In this document: in pieces, positions 16,570 through 26,677 of the stretch
How positions within the stretch are numbered: the stretch's first letter is position 1
How the letters are laid out: each line of letters starts with the position of its first letter
Source: Prolixibacteraceae bacterium
GTDB lineage: Bacteria; Bacteroidota; Bacteroidia; Bacteroidales; Prolixibacteraceae
Assembly (NCBI GenBank): GCA_028282195.1
Contig: JANQII010000190.1
Span: forward strand, 1-50,757
Direction of reading: 5' to 3'
Length of the DNA stretch: 50,757 nt
Made by a program: the position numbers and the translations under genes
Notes under the pieces: model-generated
The model's database searches: none
Seen by the model: only the letters and a program-made list of their open reading frames with translations
Told to the model about the DNA's origin: nothing

Positions 16570-19374
16570 TTATTTATCCGTCATAATGACTTCAACTTTT
16601 ACTGCATTTTTAAAGAATTTCCGGGCCATTTTTGTTACTGATTCAGAGCTTATGGAATTAATAAAATCACAGTAGTCATCGCTGGCTGGTCTCGTCCTGC
16701 CATCATAAGTGTAGTAGTAAAGCATACTATGCCAGTAATTAAGGGTGTTAATTTGTTCTTTTTCTGATTTTATAAATGAGTTCTTGACTTTTTCCAGGTC
16801 TTCTTCAGAAACATTGCCTTTTAAGAGCTGTTGAATTTCTTCTAAGGCAATCTTTTTTAGTTTAACAGTATTTGAAGGCTCACAATCAAATTGTATGATG
16901 AGCTGGATTTCTTCATTAGGATGTTTGATTGTTTTGGTATAAGCATTAACAAAATAACTGCCCCCTTCTTTTTCACGAATTTCTTCCAAATACCTTTTTT
17001 TCAGCAATCTGGCTATGATCCTTGCATACAGGTTATTTTCAGTATTAAAAGAATATTTTTTATTGTGGAGGTTAATGTAAACAGTAGATTTAGTGGTTTC
17101 AAGTTCCCTTTCAAAATATTTATAAATGTCTTTTTCAGGTGAACGTATGCCATGATCAGTGTACTGCTCTTTTTCGTTTTTAACTGTGGGTATGGAAGCA
17201 ATATATTTTTCAATTAAATGTTCCAGTTTTTCTACCTCAAAATCACCACTGAATGAAAAAACAAAATCAGAAGCATTGGAAAAACGATCCAGGTAAACAT
17301 TTTTTAACCCTTTATAACTTACCGTATTGAACAACTCTTCACCCCACGTTAATTTCCTGGGGTGGTAACCAGCCATTACCAGGGAAACTGAATCCTGAAA
17401 TGCCTTTCCAACATTGTTCTTCATATTCTCAAGGTTCTCTTTAACTTTTTGGTAAGTGCTCTGATAATCATCTTTATTAAACCTTGGATTTGTGAAACGC
17501 AGGTGGATCAGTTGGAACATGGTTTCAAGGTCTTTGGGGTTGGCGCGGCCATATACCCCTTCAGCCAGGTCGTCCATATAAAAACTGCTGGAAACCACTT
17601 TCCCTGTGAGTTTTTTATTCAGGTCAGTACTTGAGAAACCCCCAAGGCCATATCCCCTAATAAAATCGGAAAGTACAAAGGCATTGCCCAGGTTTTCTTC
17701 AGAAACCATTGACCTTCCCCCCCAGGAATGGGCATTACAAATGATTGTTTCTTTTTCAAGGTCTGAGTGCCTGTACAATACTTTTATCCCATTACTTAAT
17801 TCCAGTTCTGTTGCTTCCAGCTGCCCGGCATTTACTTGTTTCCTGGCTACAATTTTTCCAGCATCAGGTTCTTTTTTAATTAGGGGCTTATCAACGAATG
17901 AATCAACATAAGGTTCTAATTCAGCATTTTTTACTTCATCAATTACCGCTAAAATTTCTTCTTTTGAAGGATAGGTTAAACCTTCTTTTTCGGGACCGGA
18001 AGCAACTATTACCAAATTTTCGGCAGATAGAAAATGTTGGGCAAGGGCGTTAACCATGTTTATTGTTACCGTGGGCAAAAACTCTTTGGCAAAATCCAGC
18101 TTATATTTTATGCCAGGGATGGGGTATTCATTTAAAAAGTGCATTTTATACTCAATAGCATACATGACATTTTGTTTCTTATCACGTTTTGCATAGCTGT
18201 CTTCCAATTCAGAAATCACATTGTTTACAGCCCTTTCCAGCTCTCCCTGCGTAAAACCAAAATCACGTGCTTTCTCAACCACAGTTGCTATGCCACGGGC
18301 AGCTTGTTCCCATCCATTTTCGCTATGGGCAGCAAAAAAAACAGCTAAATCTTTTTGGGGTATAAAATTGGATATCCTGGCATCAGCATACATAAATGGA
18401 GGGTTGGGTTGTTTTAAAACTTCTTTTATGCGTGCTTCAATCATCCTATTAAACAGGTTTCTGATCTGCCTGTATTTGAAATATTCCACATCCTTTTTAT
18501 CAGAAAAAGATGGGATTTTATACATGAAAGAGATCATGTTGTTGCTGGCTTCTTTATCACTGGCAATAGCATACAAAGGTTCCTTGTTGTTTGGGATATC
18601 ATAATCTTTCCTTTCTTTAGCATTTGGGACAGGGGGAATTTTGGAGAACAATTCTCTTACTTTTTTCTCTGTTTCATCGACATCAATATCCCCAACAATT
18701 ATAACGGCCTGCAAATCGGACCTGTACCATTCATGGTAAAAATCGCGTAAGGTTTGGTAATCAAAATTTTTAATTACATCCAAATCACCAATAACATCAC
18801 GTTTTGCATATTTGCTGCCATGGTACAATGCTTTGTTCCTTTTGGCATTTATCCTGAATTGGGAGTTGCGCCTGGTGCGCCATTCTTCAATAATAACGCC
18901 CCTTTCAGCATCAATTTCCTCATCAGTCAGCAGCAATCCATTAGACCAATCATATAATATCAGCAGGCATGAATCTATAAGCCCTTCTTCGTTTGTAGGG
19001 ACACGCAGGATATTGTAAACAGTTTCATCTTGTGAGGTATAGGCATTAATATTGGAACCAAATTCAACCCCATGCCTCTCTAATAACTCGATAATTCCTT
19101 TTCCTTCAAAATTTTCAGTTCCATTAAAGGCCATATGCTCTAAAAAATGAGCCAGGCCATTTTGATCGTCATTTTCAAGGATCGCCCCCACATTTTGTGC
19201 AAAATAAAAACTTACCCTCTCTTTAGGTTCTTCATTATGGCGTATATAATAGGTCATTCCATTTTCAAGTTTACCATGTCTTAAGGCTGGCTCTAACGGA
19301 ATCTTTTCTTTTCCAATGACTTGCAGACCGAATAAACTAATTGCTGCAATTGATAATATAAATACTCTTATCAT
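16570..19374 (-). CDS. M16 family zinc metallopeptidase (pitrilysin/insulinase-like), exported
   Basis: 934 residues, the size of a fused two-half M16 protease. A signal peptide covers about residues 1-20. The inverted zinc motif HxxEH is at His76-Phe-Leu-Glu79-His80 within GLAHFLEHMAFNGT, with the distal Glu expected in the EEWRTRR region. NINAYTSQDETVYNI is the usual substrate-strand block. The second, inactive half follows from about residue 510. These enzymes degrade peptides of up to several kDa inside a closed chamber. The gene is divergent from the ECF sigma gene at 19612, across a 237-bp shared control region, and probably trims peptides brought in by the SusCD pair on the other arm. 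Confidence 0.93.
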   Translation of the reverse strand: MIRVFILSIAAISLFGLQVIGKEKIPLEPALRHGKLENGMTYYIRHNEEPKERVSFYFAQNVGAILENDDQNGLAHFLEHMAFNGTENFEGKGIIELLERHGVEFGSNINAYTSQDETVYNILRVPTNEEGLIDSCLLILYDWSNGLLLTDEEIDAERGVIIEEWRTRRNSQFRINAKRNKALYHGSKYAKRDVIGDLDVIKNFDYQTLRDFYHEWYRSDLQAVIIVGDIDVDETEKKVRELFSKIPPVPNAKERKDYDIPNNKEPLYAIASDKEASNNMISFMYKIPSFSDKKDVEYFKYRQIRNLFNRMIEARIKEVLKQPNPPFMYADARISNFIPQKDLAVFFAAHSENGWEQAARGIATVVEKARDFGFTQGELERAVNNVISELEDSYAKRDKKQNVMYAIEYKMHFLNEYPIPGIKYKLDFAKEFLPTVTINMVNALAQHFLSAENLVIVASGPEKEGLTYPSKEEILAVIDEVKNAELEPYVDSFVDKPLIKKEPDAGKIVARKQVNAGQLEATELELSNGIKVLYRHSDLEKETIICNAHSWGGRSMVSEENLGNAFVLSDFIRGYGLGGFSSTDLNKKLTGKVVSSSFYMDDLAEGVYGRANPKDLETMFQLIHLRFTNPRFNKDDYQSTYQKVKENLENMKNNVGKAFQDSVSLVMAGYHPRKLTWGEELFNTVSYKGLKNVYLDRFSNASDFVFSFSGDFEVEKLEHLIEKYIASIPTVKNEKEQYTDHGIRSPEKDIYKYFERELETTKSTVYINLHNKKYSFNTENNLYARIIARLLKKRYLEEIREKEGGSYFVNAYTKTIKHPNEEIQLIIQFDCEPSNTVKLKKIALEEIQQLLKGNVSEEDLEKVKNSFIKSEKEQINTLNYWHSMLYYYTYDGRTRPASDDYCDFINSISSESVTKMARKFFKNAVKVEVIMTDK

Positions 19375-19579
19375 GATTTCCTGGTTTAATGTGTATTTGA
19401 ATGGTTACTATTGTCAAGTTTATGACACAAGCAAAAAGAAAAAGGGTGTCGGATAATTTGTAATAATCTAAAAATTGTAAGGTCAAAAAAGATGTAAAAG
19501 GAATCTGCTTTATGGAAATAAATCTTATTTCAACATCTTTTTACAAAGGCTTGGAATAAGAAGCATTATAAACTTTTTT

Positions 19580-19587
19580 TAGTTTTG
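19580..19587 (+). promoter_or_regulatory. Candidate Bacteroidota -7 box for the second sigma gene
   Basis: TAGTTTTG fits the TAnnTTTG consensus and lies 24 nt before the sigma gene ATG. A TTG upstream is slightly too far (about 26 nt) for the usual -33 spacing, so this is tentative. Confidence 0.35.
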
Positions 19588-19611
19588 TATAAACGATTTT
19601 AGTTTTTTATA

Positions 19612-20190
19612 ATGCACAACGTAGAAAAAAATGCACTTGACTTATTAAAACAAGGAAATAAAAAAGGACTAAAAGAGATTTTCGACCTTCTGTATATACC
19701 CCTATGCTTATATTCTCAAAAATTTGTTGGTAACATGGATGTTGCTGAAGATATCGTTCAGGAAGTTTTTATTTCATTTTGGGAGAATAAAAACTACCTA
19801 AATGTAAAAAGTAACATAAGTGCTTATCTGAACCAAACGGTAAAAAACAGAAGCCTTAACTACATTAGCAGGAATAAACTCAAAACAAGTGAATGGCTTG
19901 AGGAATACGAAAACATTTATTCAGAAATACCACAAGAAGATAATATACAGGAAGAAATCCTGAAAAAAGTTTACCAGGCCATAAATGAACTTCCTCCGGG
20001 TAGCAGAAAAATTTTTAAAACCATTGTAATTGATGGTTTAAGTTATAAAGCTGCTGCTGATTTCCATAGCATTTCAATCAATACTGTCAAGTCACAACTA
20101 AGAAGGGCAACAAAAATACTTTCACAGAAGTTGGATGATCTGAGTTTTGTCATTCTTATGGAATTATTTTTTTCTATTCTTTCAAAATAA
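19612..20190 (+). CDS. ECF RNA polymerase sigma-70 factor
   Basis: 192 residues. Region 2 shows the core-binding block MDVAEDIVQEVFISFWENK. Region 4 has LPPGSRKIFKTIVIDGLSYKAAADFHSISINTVKSQLRRA, the usual ECF helix-turn-helix. It opens the plus-strand arm of the divergent SusCD locus and is paired with the FecR protein 155 nt downstream. It should switch on this locus in response to substrate bound by the STN-bearing SusC at 21677. Confidence 0.94.
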   Translation: MHNVEKNALDLLKQGNKKGLKEIFDLLYIPLCLYSQKFVGNMDVAEDIVQEVFISFWENKNYLNVKSNISAYLNQTVKNRSLNYISRNKLKTSEWLEEYENIYSEIPQEDNIQEEILKKVYQAINELPPGSRKIFKTIVIDGLSYKAAADFHSISINTVKSQLRRATKILSQKLDDLSFVILMELFFSILSK

Positions 20191-20345
20191 TTTTTTGTTT
20201 TTCCACCCTATTGGAAAAAATTGGTGTCGTTTAATTAGAAGCGCTTAAAATAGTAATGTATTAAACAGCTTATTGCAAAATGTCTGTTCAATTTATAACT
20301 TTAGTAAGATCATTTAAGCCCTTAACCAAATAACTGACAATAGTT

Positions 20346-21533
20346 ATGGAAGAAGGACATCATAACCATATCCTGTTATTAGTAATTGAAAAATTTAATA
20401 ACACTATCTCGGCTGCTGATAATGCAATTTTAAATAAATGGATATCAGAATCGCAGGAAAATAAACAAACGTATACAAAATATATCAAGGCACTGGTTCT
20501 GGCTAAAGACCTGAAGTTATCCAAAGAAATTAATAAGGATAAAGCCTGGTCAATCATCAATAGCCACACAAGTCACAGGAAATCCAGGAAGTTCATTCTT
20601 AGCCGAATAATGAGATATGCTGCTGCCATACTACTGCCCCTTATCGCTGGAGGATTAGTGTATTATTTTGTTCAGTTTAACGAAAAGAATGAGCCAATTG
20701 ATGATACATACGCACAATTAGAGGCCATAAAGCCAGGTACAAAAAAAGCAGTCCTTACATTGGGTGACGGGAAAACCATACTTCTGGAAAATAACGTTCA
20801 GAACAAAGTTTTATTAAACAACAAAATGCTTGAGATCAAGGATTCAAGCAACATAATCGTGTACAGGACCAGATCTCAGGACCTGGAATTAAAAAACCAT
20901 TCTGTATATGTTCCTAAAGGAGGTGAATATAAAGTGATTTTATCTGATGGCACCAATGTATGGCTAAACTCTGACACAAAATTTGATTTCCCGATAAAAT
21001 TTGCTGGAAAAGAACGAATTGTAAACCTGCAAAGCGGTGAGGCTTACTTTGATGTGGTTGAAAATAAGCTAAGGCCGTTTATTGTAAAAGCAAATGGAAT
21101 GGACGTGAAAGTATTGGGTACTTCTTTTAATATCTCTGCATATGAGAATGATGGGCAAATCATAACAACACTAATTGAAGGGCAGGTAAAAATAATAAGC
21201 CCTTCAGAGGAAATGGTGTTGCATCCTGGTTATCAATCCCAATTTTCCCCGGATGGGTTGGTTTTGAAAAAGGTAAATCCTGAATTATATATCCAATGGA
21301 AAGAGGGCGTATTTAGGTTTGAGAACACTTCTCTTTATGATCTTACGAAAAGGCTTGGCAGGTGGTACAGTGTTGATTTCTTTTTTGATGAGGATTTTTT
21401 GAAAGAAATTAAGTTTAACGGGGCTGTAAGAAAAAATAAACCTTTGAGTTCGATTTTAACCATTTTGAAGGAAACAAATCATATTGCCTATGAGGTAAAT
21501 GGTGATACAATTGTAATTAAGGGAAACAATTAA
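20346..21533 (+). CDS. FecR-family anti-sigma factor
   Basis: 395 residues. The cytoplasmic N-terminal anti-sigma region is followed by one membrane segment (about RIMRYAAAILLPLIAGGLVYYFV, residues 80-102). The periplasmic FecR domain contains VPKGGEYKVILSDGTNVWLNSDTKFDFP, SGEAYFDV, VLGTSFNISAY and LIEGQVKI. The C-terminal DUF4974 region (FENTSLYDLTKRLGRWY) completes it. It should relay the SusC signal to the preceding sigma factor. Confidence 0.94.
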   Translation: MEEGHHNHILLLVIEKFNNTISAADNAILNKWISESQENKQTYTKYIKALVLAKDLKLSKEINKDKAWSIINSHTSHRKSRKFILSRIMRYAAAILLPLIAGGLVYYFVQFNEKNEPIDDTYAQLEAIKPGTKKAVLTLGDGKTILLENNVQNKVLLNNKMLEIKDSSNIIVYRTRSQDLELKNHSVYVPKGGEYKVILSDGTNVWLNSDTKFDFPIKFAGKERIVNLQSGEAYFDVVENKLRPFIVKANGMDVKVLGTSFNISAYENDGQIITTLIEGQVKIISPSEEMVLHPGYQSQFSPDGLVLKKVNPELYIQWKEGVFRFENTSLYDLTKRLGRWYSVDFFFDEDFLKEIKFNGAVRKNKPLSSILTILKETNHIAYEVNGDTIVIKGNN

Positions 21534-21569
21534 GGAAGTTAGTATGTAAGCTCAGTTATTGTCTGATAA

Positions 21570-21601
21570 AAACCGATCCTGATTAGTGTCAGGACCGGTT
21601 T
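21570..21601 (+). terminator. Hairpin between fecR and susC of the second locus
   Basis: Arms of 13 nt (AAACCGATCCTGA with TCAGGACCGGTTT) pair at 12 positions around a 6-nt loop and are followed by TGGTTTAATTTT. This is a plausible terminator or attenuator, placed like the one at 11094-11124 in the other locus. Confidence 0.65.
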
Positions 21602-21676
21602 GGTTTAATTTTAATTAATGCCAAGAGACTTGGCGGATTCAAGGCATTAAAAAGTATAAACTGTAAACACAAATTT

Positions 21677-24600
21677 ATGAAATTAAAACGAACAATTTTT
21701 ACTTTTTGTGATCAGGAAGTAAAACGGAAGAACTTATTACGTATGAAACTAACTGCTGTGTTTTTATTATGTTTTATCGTCCAATCCTTTGCCGAGGCGT
21801 ACTCTCAGGGTAAAATTAACCTGGATGCTGAGAATAAGGCGATATCCGAGATCTTCAAAGATATCGAAGAACAGACCGGCTACATTGTAGTGTATGGCAC
21901 TACAGATTTAGACCCTGAGGCGCAAATGAGCGTGAACATTAAAAATGCAGCTATTGATGATGTAATGGTAGCCTTATTGAAACAATTAGGGCTTAGGTAT
22001 ACCATCGTTGATGAATACATTGCAATTTCAAAAATTGATGAAATTGAACTTCAGGAAGCTGTTCCTGCACAGGTTGATACCGTAAAGGTTAAAGGAAAAG
22101 TTATTGATTATGAAGGCAATGCCTTACCTGGCGCCACGATTATAGAAAAAGGCACTATGAATGGTGTTACTACGGATACAGATGGTAATTTCGTTATTGC
22201 ATTAATTAGCGGGAAAGCAATCCTGCAGATAAGTTATATAGGTTTCGAGACTCAAGAGGTTGAAGTAGGGGAAAGAAGTGAAATCAACATTACTCTTAGG
22301 GAATTAGATGAAAGTATCCAGGAGGTTGTTGTCACCGGTTATCAGACCATTTCAAAAGAAAGGGCAACAGGCTCATTTACAAAAGTTGGATCAGAAAAAC
22401 TGGAACAAAGGGTTTCAAACAATATTATTGATAAACTTGAAGGTTTTTCCCCAGGCCTGAATTTTAAAACGGATTATGCAACCGGACGTGTAGATGTCCA
22501 GGTGCGTGGGATCAGTTCAATGATCAGCCCGATTGTTGACCCGAATGCTACCAAACCATTGTATGTTGTTGATGGATTCCCAATAGAGGGGGATTTACTC
22601 ACCATCAACCCTGAAGATGTGGAATCTGTAACTCTTTTGAAAGATGCATCTGCTGCTTCAATTTGGGGTGTGAAGGCAAGCAATGGCGTAATTGTTATTA
22701 CCACAAAAATGGCAAAAGGGGATGAAAAACTACAGATCCAGGTATCTTCAAACATGACTATTTCCGAAGACATTGATTATTCTAAAATGGATTGGATGAA
22801 TGCTTCAGATAACCTGGATATGATTTTAGAATATGAAGAAAAAGGCTGGACCAACCATCAATATAACGTTTCTGCAGGAAGACCTGTATCCATTACTGAT
22901 GAGGCATTTATCATGCATAAAGGCTTGGCACCAAATGGAGATAAATGGACCAATGCACAGTTTGATGCCTACATGAATGAGTTAAGGAGCAGGGATGCCA
23001 CAAAAGACTATGAGAAATACCTTTTCAGAAGGGCTTTTCAGGCAACTTACAACCTGTCAATTTCGGGAGCTACCGAAAAAAATGCTTTTTACAGCTCGTT
23101 GGTTTTTAACGATAATTTGACCAACTCCATTGGTAATTCAAACAACCGCATAGTTTTTAACTTGCGTGATAATTATAAGCTCAATGACAAATTAACTTTT
23201 ACAGCAGGTGTAAATATTGCATACAGAAGGGCAAACCATAATGGTATTACTCCTTCTTTTGTTATCCTTCGCCCGCCATGGGAAACTCTGGTTGATAAAT
23301 ATGGGCAAACTATCCCCTATTACAATGGTTCTTTCACTTTGCTAAATAGGTGGGCAGCAGCTGAAAGGGAAGAAATGACGGGTATTTCCATGCACAACAA
23401 TTTGCTGGAAGACCAACGTAATAGTGATAATACTTCTGAAAACTTTGATGTCCGTTCAAAGTTTGGAATTGATTTAGCCATCACGAAAGATTTAAAATTA
23501 AACTCCAGTTTTCAATATGAAAAAGGGTTTTACAACCAGGATGAGTTTAATACTATGGAAACCTCTTATATGAGATTGAGGGTCGCTCATTTCTATGTTG
23601 ACGGGCAATACCACATTCCACATGGGACTGAGTATGTAATGAACAGAAGCAATACCGAGGCCTGGAACTTTAGGAATACATTGACCTGGGATAAATTATG
23701 GGATGAGCACAAACTGAATGTATTTGCGGGAACCGACATCAGAAAGGTTTATTATGAGAATTTCTTCCACAGGAAATTTGGGTATAACAAACAAACTACA
23801 ACCCACGTTGTGGTCAATGAAAAAGACTTTGCAAGTGGGGCCATTAAAATGTTTAATGGCTACAGGCTGTGGGATAAATTCTTCACTGCCGGCAATAATG
23901 ACATCAGGGAATTTTCGGTTTTTGCAAACATGGGGTATGAATACCAGGGCAAATATTCGTTAAATGCCAGTTTCCGTGTTGACCAGAAAAACCTGTTTGG
24001 CAGCGACCCCAAATATCGTTATAAACCACTATGGTCTGTGGGCTTAGGATGGAACATCCAAAAGGAAGATTTTATGCAAAGTGTAGCATGGGTAAACCGT
24101 TTAAGGTTGAGGGCTACTTATGGTATCAATGGGAATGCAAGTAACAGGTATTCTCCGTATGCACAAGCTGAAAACAGGAACCTTTCAAGGGGCTCATATC
24201 TGTACAATTACCTGACTTTAACACTTCCTGCAAACCCACAGCTTAGGTGGGAAGAAACAGCTGTGTTGAACATGGCTGTTGATTTTGCACTATTCAACAA
24301 TAAACTGAATGGTAGTTTTGATTATTATTCAAGAAACAGCACTGACCTGATTGGGCAAAGGGAATTAGACCCTACCAATGGGTTTAAAACAGCCTGGATC
24401 AATTACGCATCTATGAGCAACAAAGGGGTTGAACTTGCATTGAATACTGCCATACTTACTAAAAATGATTTAAAGTGGGATGCTACAGTCAATTTTAGTT
24501 ATAACAAAAACAGGGTAACAAAATTTGACGACCGCATTTACACTGCCACCAACCTGGTATATAATGGTGACCTGTCTGTTGGCAGGCCATTTGAGAACTT

Positions 24601-25252
24601 AATGTCCTATAACTATGCCGGGCTTGATGAATATGGAAGGGTCAGGACCTATGATACCAATGGGAATGTAAAAGATTATAAAGCTGTTGTCGAGGTAGAT
24701 GAACTTCTTTACCACGGAGCTGCTATAGCTCCTTTTTATGGGGGGATCAATACAAAAGTTTTTTACAAGGATTTTGACCTTGCTGTAAACTTGTCTTATA
24801 AGTTTGGGCATAAATTCAGGGAGTTTGCTTACTCTCCTTCCTTTGCATATTATGGAAGGCAAGTTCCTGAATACTTAAATGACAGGTGGCAAAAACCCGG
24901 AGATGAAGCCAACACTTCAATACCAGGTATTCCATGGAATGGAGAAAACCCATATTCAGGGGAAATTGAAAGGACATGGGACCTGGCCATGTATGGTCCA
25001 TATTGGAGCCAGGGGCAGGATTATGTGCACAATGCAGGCTATATAAGAATAAAGGACATTATTCTTGGGTACAATATGCCTAAGTCAATCAGTGAAAAGG
25101 TTTATGTGAAGAATCTACGATTCACAGCACAAGTAGCAAACCCATATTTATGGACAGTTAACAACCGTGGGCTTGACCCTGAGTTGAATGGCTACAAGAG
25201 TGCCTGGAGTAACCTGAAGACATTTACTTTTGGCATTAAAGTAACTTTTTAA
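21677..25252 (+). CDS. SusC/RagA TonB-dependent outer-membrane transporter with STN domain
   Basis: 1191 residues. A long leader precedes the signal helix (LTAVFLLCFIVQSFAEAYSQ). The STN domain (about 50-120), carboxypeptidase-regulatory-like domain (VKGKVIDYEGNALPGATI) and TonB-box-like EVVVTGYQ follow. The plug carries the SKERATGSF signature, PLYVVDGF, VESVTLLKDASAASIWGVKASNGVIVITTK, and a beta-barrel ends in FGIKVTF. In the SKERATGSF/IWGVKASNG subgroup, transporters are often found beside thioredoxin-like and peptidase genes rather than glycosidases. Together with the divergent M16 peptidase, this favours peptide rather than glycan import (inference). Confidence 0.95.
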   Translation: MKLKRTIFTFCDQEVKRKNLLRMKLTAVFLLCFIVQSFAEAYSQGKINLDAENKAISEIFKDIEEQTGYIVVYGTTDLDPEAQMSVNIKNAAIDDVMVALLKQLGLRYTIVDEYIAISKIDEIELQEAVPAQVDTVKVKGKVIDYEGNALPGATIIEKGTMNGVTTDTDGNFVIALISGKAILQISYIGFETQEVEVGERSEINITLRELDESIQEVVVTGYQTISKERATGSFTKVGSEKLEQRVSNNIIDKLEGFSPGLNFKTDYATGRVDVQVRGISSMISPIVDPNATKPLYVVDGFPIEGDLLTINPEDVESVTLLKDASAASIWGVKASNGVIVITTKMAKGDEKLQIQVSSNMTISEDIDYSKMDWMNASDNLDMILEYEEKGWTNHQYNVSAGRPVSITDEAFIMHKGLAPNGDKWTNAQFDAYMNELRSRDATKDYEKYLFRRAFQATYNLSISGATEKNAFYSSLVFNDNLTNSIGNSNNRIVFNLRDNYKLNDKLTFTAGVNIAYRRANHNGITPSFVILRPPWETLVDKYGQTIPYYNGSFTLLNRWAAAEREEMTGISMHNNLLEDQRNSDNTSENFDVRSKFGIDLAITKDLKLNSSFQYEKGFYNQDEFNTMETSYMRLRVAHFYVDGQYHIPHGTEYVMNRSNTEAWNFRNTLTWDKLWDEHKLNVFAGTDIRKVYYENFFHRKFGYNKQTTTHVVVNEKDFASGAIKMFNGYRLWDKFFTAGNNDIREFSVFANMGYEYQGKYSLNASFRVDQKNLFGSDPKYRYKPLWSVGLGWNIQKEDFMQSVAWVNRLRLRATYGINGNASNRYSPYAQAENRNLSRGSYLYNYLTLTLPANPQLRWEETAVLNMAVDFALFNNKLNGSFDYYSRNSTDLIGQRELDPTNGFKTAWINYASMSNKGVELALNTAILTKNDLKWDATVNFSYNKNRVTKFDDRIYTATNLVYNGDLSVGRPFENLMSYNYAGLDEYGRVRTYDTNGNVKDYKAVVEVDELLYHGAAIAPFYGGINTKVFYKDFDLAVNLSYKFGHKFREFAYSPSFAYYGRQVPEYLNDRWQKPGDEANTSIPGIPWNGENPYSGEIERTWDLAMYGPYWSQGQDYVHNAGYIRIKDIILGYNMPKSISEKVYVKNLRFTAQVANPYLWTVNNRGLDPELNGYKSAWSNLKTFTFGIKVTF

Positions 25253-25264
25253 AAAGAGGACATC

Positions 25265-26653
25265 ATGAAAAAAACAATAACCATATTTTTTATTTCGATC
25301 TTAATGACATCATGTAATATTGATAATTTCCTTGATATTAAACCTACAGGCTCTTTAATTCCACAAACAGTGGAAGATTACGATAATTTATTGGAAGACC
25401 CGCTGGTAACTGTAGATGTGTGGACAAACCTGAATTATATGGATCCTGATGTATTTATGCCAGAGGAGACCTATCATGGATTGACAAAAAACAGGCAGCT
25501 ACAATATGAATGGAGTGATGCCCCCTATGATCAAACAGAAGATGACAGAGATTGGGAATACAGGTACAAATACATTTATATTTATAACCTTATACTTGAA
25601 AATATTGATGATGCTGAACTTGGTAATCGCCTGGAATCTGACAGGAAAAGGGTTAAAGGGGAAGCATTTGCCCAACGTGCATTTGACTATTTCTTGCTTG
25701 TTAATGAATATGGGCTTCAGTATAGTGCTGCAAACCTTGATAAACCAGGAGTTCCTTTGGCATTAGAGGTTGATTTAAATACGAAACTATCCAGGGCAAC
25801 TATAGGTGAAGTATATGAACAAATTGAAAATGATCTTGACCAGGCAGAAGTTTTATTGGCTACCATAGCTGATGATTTTAACAAAGAAGCTAATTTCAGG
25901 CCTGGAAATGCATCTTTATATGGTTTGCGTGCTTTGGTGGCACTCCACAAAGGTGATTTTGCAGCTGCTTTAACATATTCAAATAAATCGTTAGAGTTTT
26001 ATGACTATCTCTATGACTACAGCACTTTCTCCCTTAAAATTCCGGGGAATGCATGGTCTGGTTTAAACATCAATGATTTCGAAAATGGCAATGACAATTT
26101 GGAGTGTATCTGGAACCGTTATTTGAAAACAACCCATTTTGACCCTGCATCATTGTATAATCCTGAATTAGCAGCGCTGTATGATAAAACCAATGACATA
26201 AGGTGGACACTATTTAGTACACAAACCACTTTTTATGGTGTTGATGTAAGCCCAAACTATTGTTTTTCAGCTTATAATTACGAAACGCAGGCAGGCATTA
26301 CCACTCCAAATATTTACCTGGTTAATGCTGAAGCTAAAGCCAGGACTGGTAATGGGGAAGAAGCAATTGCTATGCTCAATAAGCTGCTGGAAAAACGTAT
26401 AGTCAATTTTACTCCATTAACCCATTTAGATGATGCAAGTACATTGCAAAGGGTAAAAGAGGAAAGAAGAAAAGAGCTAAGAATGACAGGAAATAATTTG
26501 ATTGACCTAAAACGTTATCATGCTTATGGAGAAGTTATTCCTACCTATTCACGTACGATCCCAACAGGGGAAATTGTAACCCTGGAGCCTGGCAGTGAAA
26601 AATACGTAGCTCCTATTTCTTTAAAACTGAAAACAATCAATCCAAACCTTTAA
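25265..26653 (+). CDS. SusD/RagB-like surface lipoprotein
   Basis: 462 residues with lipobox LMTSC near residue 17 and the SusD start NFLDIKPTGSLIPQTVEDYDNLL. The helical core (KGEAFAQRAFDYFLLVNEYGLQY) and C-terminal block VKEERRKELRMTGNNLIDLKRYHAYGE are typical. It is somewhat short for the family. It starts 12 nt after susC and should form the lid of that transporter. Context suggests peptide binding, as known for RagB of Porphyromonas. Confidence 0.92.
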   Translation: MKKTITIFFISILMTSCNIDNFLDIKPTGSLIPQTVEDYDNLLEDPLVTVDVWTNLNYMDPDVFMPEETYHGLTKNRQLQYEWSDAPYDQTEDDRDWEYRYKYIYIYNLILENIDDAELGNRLESDRKRVKGEAFAQRAFDYFLLVNEYGLQYSAANLDKPGVPLALEVDLNTKLSRATIGEVYEQIENDLDQAEVLLATIADDFNKEANFRPGNASLYGLRALVALHKGDFAAALTYSNKSLEFYDYLYDYSTFSLKIPGNAWSGLNINDFENGNDNLECIWNRYLKTTHFDPASLYNPELAALYDKTNDIRWTLFSTQTTFYGVDVSPNYCFSAYNYETQAGITTPNIYLVNAEAKARTGNGEEAIAMLNKLLEKRIVNFTPLTHLDDASTLQRVKEERRKELRMTGNNLIDLKRYHAYGEVIPTYSRTIPTGEIVTLEPGSEKYVAPISLKLKTINPNL

Positions 26654-26677
26654 ATCAGGCTTATTAAATACAATAAA

